Origin: Nigrospora sphaerica
Taxonomy: Eukaryota > Ascomycota > Sordariomycetes > Amphisphaeriales > Apiosporaceae
DNA length: 64,000 nt
NCBI GenBank assembly: GCA_018287875.1
Contig: JAGVVL010000017.1
Coordinates: 2,480,001-2,544,000 of the forward strand
Reading direction: 5' to 3'
Shown piece after piece: positions 59,597 to 64,000 of this stretch (positions are counted from its first letter, which is position 1; each line of letters begins with the position of its first letter). Position numbers and translations under genes: made by a program. A model generated the notes under the pieces. It was not told where the DNA came from. It worked only from the letters and a program-made list of their open reading frames with translations, and ran no database searches.

Positions 59597-61510
59597 CTAG
59601 TGGGCTCTCAGCTTCCTGACCCAGTTGGACATGCGGTTCCATCGACTGTTTCTGCGCCTCCTTCCCCCTTCAGGTACGCCGGGGTCGCCAATAGCTTGGG
59701 AAATGTTGGCGGGTCCCTTAGCCTCCGCCACACCAGGAGAAAGAATGGACCGATGTGACGCCACAGGCACAGAGCACTTTTGCGTTGGTTTCGGTAGAGG
59801 TGAAGGGGCCAATGCCGGGGCCGAAGGTCGAGAGACAGCAGGGGGGTTCTTACGAATTGCTGGGAGCTCGGGGGCCACAACGCTGGCAAGAGACGCCTCT
59901 TGGATTTTCCCTTTCGGTGCTTCCCATTCATTGCTAAAGGCCCGTCGCTCGAGGCGGACCTCGCCTAGGTCATCGCTGCTCTCCGGCTCGACTGACGATA
60001 AGCGATCCTGGGCGACTCGTTTCTTAACAAAGGCAGCGCCGCTCGATGTTGCTCTTCTAGGCACTAGGGACGTCGTGCTTGGTTCCCGACTGCCGAGGTT
60101 GGATTGAGCACGGTAACGGTTAAGACGCTCGAGCGTATTGGTCCTCGGCGGCGGTTCCTTTTCGGAGCCGAAGGAGGAGATTCGGTTCGGGGAAGGGCCA
60201 GATGCAGTTGTAGGGGAGGCTGCGTGACCGTTGGCGGCAAACATGGCTGCGTCGAAATGGGCCACCCACCCCTGGTGAAGGGCTACCCACAAGGCCGATA
60301 TGTGAATGAAGGTCTTTTGCCATTCCTCCACAGGTCGCGTGGAACTCTTGGCCTGTACGGGCTCCGCAGATACCGCAGGGGGGGAGGAGAAATGTGGTGA
60401 AGACGGCGAACTGAGGCTTGCAGACGGGGCGGTGTCGGTGCAAGTATCCTGAATGTCGAGCTGCGTAGCCGTGAGAGTGGCCATGACGGGGTGACGGCGA
60501 ATGGAGGGGTCAATGATACTGAATGTATATTTGTAATCTGGGGCGACGGCGGTGCTGCCGCCCAGCGGGCTGCTGGGTGTAGAGGGTGACGTTCGGCCCC
60601 CCTTGGACACCTGTCGCCGGCGCACCCAGCGAGCTGTAGTGATTCGGCCTGCCTCGTCCCGGATCGTGAACTCGTACGCGAAGTTCTTTGTGTTATTACA
60701 CACTTTGGCGGACCACACAGAACCGTCCCCGAGCACGATCTCGGCCTTGTCCTGCTCAAGCGGGCACAAGAGAGCAACGACCTCCCGATTCTTCAGAGCC
60801 TCCTCGTCGTCGCCGTCAGAACTTGGCGACGCACCGAAGTCTTGGCACTTGAACAGCAAGATATCCCTAACACCAAGTTCCGCCTTGATGCGAGCGAGAC
60901 CGGGGAGACGCTTGAACAACGGAGCAGCGAGGTACTTGATGGACGCTGGATACATATCGATGGTTGGTTTCGGGCGCGCGCCTTTCGTGACGTGCTGTGT
61001 TTGGAGAAGCAACTGCGGCCGAAGGTGCAATAACTTTTGTTTGGCGCTGAGCCTAGGTGGTGGCTGAGCCAGGAGGTACGAGACGGTCGAGTGTCTGGTC
61101 CGCCTTCTCGGACGGCGCTCCGACGAGGCTGCATGGCTAATTTCGCTGTCCGAGACCGAGATGACCTCCTCATCTTCGCTCATGATGTCTTCGGGGACGG
61201 TGAAGCTGCAATGCCGACGCCGGCGCTCGTGGAACCTTACAGCGGGCTCCGGGGTCGTCGGTGGTGATACTGGTAGTATTGGTTTCAGGGCTGTGGTGGA
61301 ATCTGGAGAAGAGGGCCTGGCGGTAGGCAGAGAAGGAGATGCGGGCGAAGACGGCTCCGGCGGATGGTAAGAAGAGGCTCGCTTCATGGGCGAAGCAAGC
61401 GAGGACCGAAGCAGCGGGCTGCGTCGCTGGGCGGTGTTTCCAGCAGGCGCCGAGTGCCTCTTGTTGGAATACTCATGGCCGTGGAGGCTGGCCCCCGAAT
61501 GAAGAAACAT
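59597..61510 (-). CDS. Conserved-looking 637-residue protein of unknown function
   Basis: Single long exon. The frame is open to 61531 but the first ATG is at 61508-61510 (MFLHSGASL). Residues 1-150 are Ser/Pro-rich and probably disordered, with an acidic patch (SEDEEVISVSDSE, about 111-123). Residues 150-357 look folded: PASIKYLAAPLFKRLPG, then IVLGDGSVWSAKVCNN, NFAYEFTIRDEAGR, TARWVRRR, and DYKYTFSIIDPSIRRHP. A helical segment with several Trp follows (WQKTFIHISALWVALHQGW, about 420-440). The C-terminus (about 615-637) is a strongly basic amphipathic stretch, RRRRNSRWNRMSNWVRKLR, that could bind membranes or nucleic acid. I believe similar proteins exist across Pezizomycotina but recall no function and name none. 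No signal peptide or certain membrane span. Confidence 0.83.
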   Translation of the reverse strand: MFLHSGASLHGHEYSNKRHSAPAGNTAQRRSPLLRSSLASPMKRASSYHPPEPSSPASPSLPTARPSSPDSTTALKPILPVSPPTTPEPAVRFHERRRRHCSFTVPEDIMSEDEEVISVSDSEISHAASSERRPRRRTRHSTVSYLLAQPPPRLSAKQKLLHLRPQLLLQTQHVTKGARPKPTIDMYPASIKYLAAPLFKRLPGLARIKAELGVRDILLFKCQDFGASPSSDGDDEEALKNREVVALLCPLEQDKAEIVLGDGSVWSAKVCNNTKNFAYEFTIRDEAGRITTARWVRRRQVSKGGRTSPSTPSSPLGGSTAVAPDYKYTFSIIDPSIRRHPVMATLTATQLDIQDTCTDTAPSASLSSPSSPHFSSPPAVSAEPVQAKSSTRPVEEWQKTFIHISALWVALHQGWVAHFDAAMFAANGHAASPTTASGPSPNRISSFGSEKEPPPRTNTLERLNRYRAQSNLGSREPSTTSLVPRRATSSGAAFVKKRVAQDRLSSVEPESSDDLGEVRLERRAFSNEWEAPKGKIQEASLASVVAPELPAIRKNPPAVSRPSAPALAPSPLPKPTQKCSVPVASHRSILSPGVAEAKGPANISQAIGDPGVPEGGRRRRNSRWNRMSNWVRKLRAH

Positions 61511-62921
61511 GATGGGCGAGAGCAGCGGCAATCGCTTCTTCCGGCCTGTGACTTCCGAACAGATAGGTACGGCGCGTTGCTGACAGAGGAGATTCCGACC
61601 GAGCCGAAGAAATGCCTAAGCCCAGGAAGGCGGCGGAAGATTTTAAAAAAGAGCGGAAGGTCCAAAGTTCAAAAAGGCGACATCCCAGGTGGCGTGGGCG
61701 TGAGCTGGCGTGGGCGTAGCTGATGCCGTTGGGTTGCGGTTGCGACTTAGACTTCAGCTGACGACAGCCACCGCTCACATGGGATACGCACAAAGAACTG
61801 GAGCCAGGGCGGCAAAAATAGACGGGTTAATGAAAGTTAGCCGGAAAGCCAGTTTCGACGGCGCGTCAAGCAATCAACGAGTGGGTTGGTAGTATAAGAG
61901 AAGAGAAAAGGGATCGCAAGTCCAGGCCCCCGGGGTCAAAAGGACCGGCGCGGGTTTCGTTAATGAGGCTGAGCTGAGCAGCTGAGGTCACCAGAAGGGG
62001 TGTGGGAAGGGCCCAAGCTGAGAATTGCTGGGCTACGCAGACGGCGGCAGCGAGGCGAGAGATGGGTGGAGATGACGGACCACTCTTCTGGTAGAGTCCG
62101 TCAATGCCCCCTGCCGTTCGAGACGGGCACGGGGAAGGGCGCTGAGGGGCTTCGAATGGTGGTCGGCTTGGACGGCGAGTCCCAGGGGAGGGGCGCGCAA
62201 GGAACACGCAGTGGGACCTGTCTCGGGTTGGGGAGGAGGGGACGCAGGGCAGCCAGGCAGACAATCCAGTAGCCAGGCAGGAATACAGAACTGTCCTTCG
62301 TCTTCGTTTGACTGGGAGTGCCGCGACGGTTGGTGATATGCTAAATGGCAGCCTGTTCGGGCGTGGGCTACACGGCCACGCTAAGCGGTGTGGGAATGGA
62401 GAAGTTTGGCCAAGTTTGCGCGGTCTGGAAGGCCTTGGTTGGCGCAGGCAGTCGAGGAGCGGAGCGGCGCTGAAATGCCCTTCTCTAATACTTCCAAGGT
62501 ACTTGGGGTCCTTGGCAAGCTAGCAATGTACCCCAAAGAGTCGGCGAGGGCGCTATGCTAGGTAGACGGGCACCATCCCAAGTTGGATCCTTTGGAAAGT
62601 CCGTCCGCACGTTTGCAGCCCGTTTGATGAATGCGTGGGAGTCCAGGATGTCCAGGGGAGCCGAGCTGCCGGTATCAAATGCGGTGGGTTCCTATTGGCA
62701 GGCTGCGGGTTTCCCGGCCGTAGGTGGTAGTTGAGCCGGCCGTGCGGATTCGGAGATCAGCGGCGGGCGTAATGTGAGCTGAGGGGTGGTGGCGATCCCT
62801 CCCAGCTTCGACTGTGTATAAGCCTTCTGTCTCTGCTGCAGTACGGCTGGGTAGCCCTGTGCGCGGGATCCCAGACGGTCGCGCCCAGCAGCAGTCGGGC
62901 AGATCAACGGGTATCTGTGGG

Positions 62922-62947
62922 GAGAGAGAGAGAGAGAGAGAGAGAGA
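62922..62947 (+). repeat. GA dinucleotide run
   Basis: Thirteen perfect GA units. A GAC trinucleotide run of about 6 units follows at 62960-62979. Confidence 0.95.
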
Positions 62948-63495
62948 TGCGATAGGCTTGACGACGACGACGACGACGAACACGATCAATCGTCGGATGC
63001 GTGCTACCTCGTCGTATTCGTACGAAGCAATGCGTCTGTGTGTGTTTCTGTCTGTCTGCCTGCCTTTCGATCTGCCCGCCCTTCGGTCTGCCCGTCTAAT
63101 ATCGTGTGAAGCGACAGCCGCTCCCAACTCTGGCGCCTCTTGCAGTGCGGTCCTGTACTTGTGGCGTCACAGATGAAATCGGATCGTTTCTGACAGGTCG
63201 CACAGTCAGTGATGCTGCATTGACCCCCTTCGCTGTGAGCCAATGTCTGCAACTGAGTCGTGCAATGGGTGGCAGTTGAATTGAGCAGTAGTCGTCGCGA
63301 TGCGTCCGGCCTGGCCTTGATGTGCAAGTGAGGTAGCGACCACCTCAAGCTGAGGGTTGTGTGACGTGACGAGCCAGTCGCAAACAATGACCGGGCAAAT
63401 GCTACTCTCGCATAGTCCGGGAAACCTGCTCCGCTGCCAAGCCGGCCGCTTCCAAGGACTGGATGGGATGGCACACTTGGGCAGACAGGCTCACA

Positions 63496-63513
63496 AGAGA
63501 GAGAGAGAGAGAG
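63496..63513 (+). repeat. AG dinucleotide run
   Basis: Perfect AG repeat of nine units. Confidence 0.9.
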
Positions 63514-64000
63514 GCCGTCGTCTTCCGGTAAAGACAGGCAGGTGGTTATGTCATGGATGATGCATCGGAGGGGGTGCGCTTGGCCCTGGAACACTTATGT
63601 ACTACGCACCTCCAGGGCTCGGGTCGCGGTATGGCGTCCGTTCACCGTCCACACAAGGACAAATGCGTTCATCGCTGCCGTGGGTCGCGAGGCCTTGATG
63701 GAAAAAGCCGGGCAGTACGTGCCGGGCCGTCGGCACGATCGAGAAGGCCGTCGCAAAGGACGCCGCCGCTTGCGGGCAACGCTATGGAGCGCGCGGGCAG
63801 CACAGAAAACCACACCATCTCACAAGGCCCAAGGCCCCCTGGCGGGAACTGCAGGGTGGCCAGCAGCGTCTGGTGGACGATCGTGTGTCGCGCGTATGAT
63901 GCTCGTAGCACGCGTTGGCTGCCGCCTCCTGCTGCGCGCGCGGTCTAGCCTTCACTCCCTGGCCCTGCCTAACCTGGCAGTTGTACTTTTCCTCCTGCAT

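Larger units (their letters stand above)
61511..64000. other. Upstream region of the 637-residue gene to the right window edge
   Basis: Probably leader and promoter of the minus-strand neighbour. Simple repeats are listed separately. A minus-strand frame enters from the right edge (64000-63782, starting with an ATG at the very edge), but its peptide has no motif. No other gene recognised. Confidence 0.4.

Noticed and set aside
1..64000. Secondary-metabolite cluster or defence/CRISPR-type system
   Set aside because: No PKS, NRPS, terpene synthase, P450 or HET/NLR-type frame and no regularly spaced repeats were seen.

Overview
The window looks like nuclear DNA of a filamentous ascomycete (Pezizomycotina, most likely a Sordariomycete). 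The evidence is short GT-AG introns of about 50-95 bases with CTAAC/CTGAC-type branch sites, strong G/C preference at third codon positions, long intergenic spaces, and fungus-specific families (velvet factor, Fungal_trans_2-type protein, OPT transporter, BLM10). No Zn2Cys6 motif, tRNA, rRNA or CRISPR array was seen. Gene models below were assembled by hand from open frames joined at splice sites; every multi-exon model closes in frame.

Layout. Left arm (1-12.2 kb): a partial exon running off the left edge, a two-exon orphan gene (97 aa, + strand), a zinc-finger-less Fungal_trans_2-type regulator, a membrane GT2 polysaccharide synthase with the processive QxxRW motif, a possible small coding exon, and an 810-aa OPT oligopeptide transporter. 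From about 13 to 18.7 kb lies an AT-rich, gene-free island holding an inverted-repeat DNA element with two copies of a smaller element nested in it; differences between the copies suggest RIP. From 18.7 to 26.9 kb the sequence is G/C-rich but I recognise no gene. A velvet factor, probably VelC, sits at 27.1-29.0 kb and is preceded upstream by about 16 kb without a recognisable gene, rich in simple repeats.

Right arm (45-64 kb): a hotdog-fold thioesterase, the giant proteasome activator BLM10/PA200 (1961 aa), an MFS transporter with a 15-base microexon, and a 637-aa conserved-looking protein of unknown function. Nearly all supported genes lie on the minus strand.

The genes do not form a pathway or a secondary-metabolite cluster. 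They are mostly core or housekeeping functions (cell-wall polysaccharide, peptide uptake, development, proteasome regulation) separated by large non-coding blocks. I found no convincing new multi-gene system. The most useful leads are the microexon, the BLM10 docking tail isolated on its own last exon, the nested transposons, the orphan gene with a uORF, and the two large geneless blocks.
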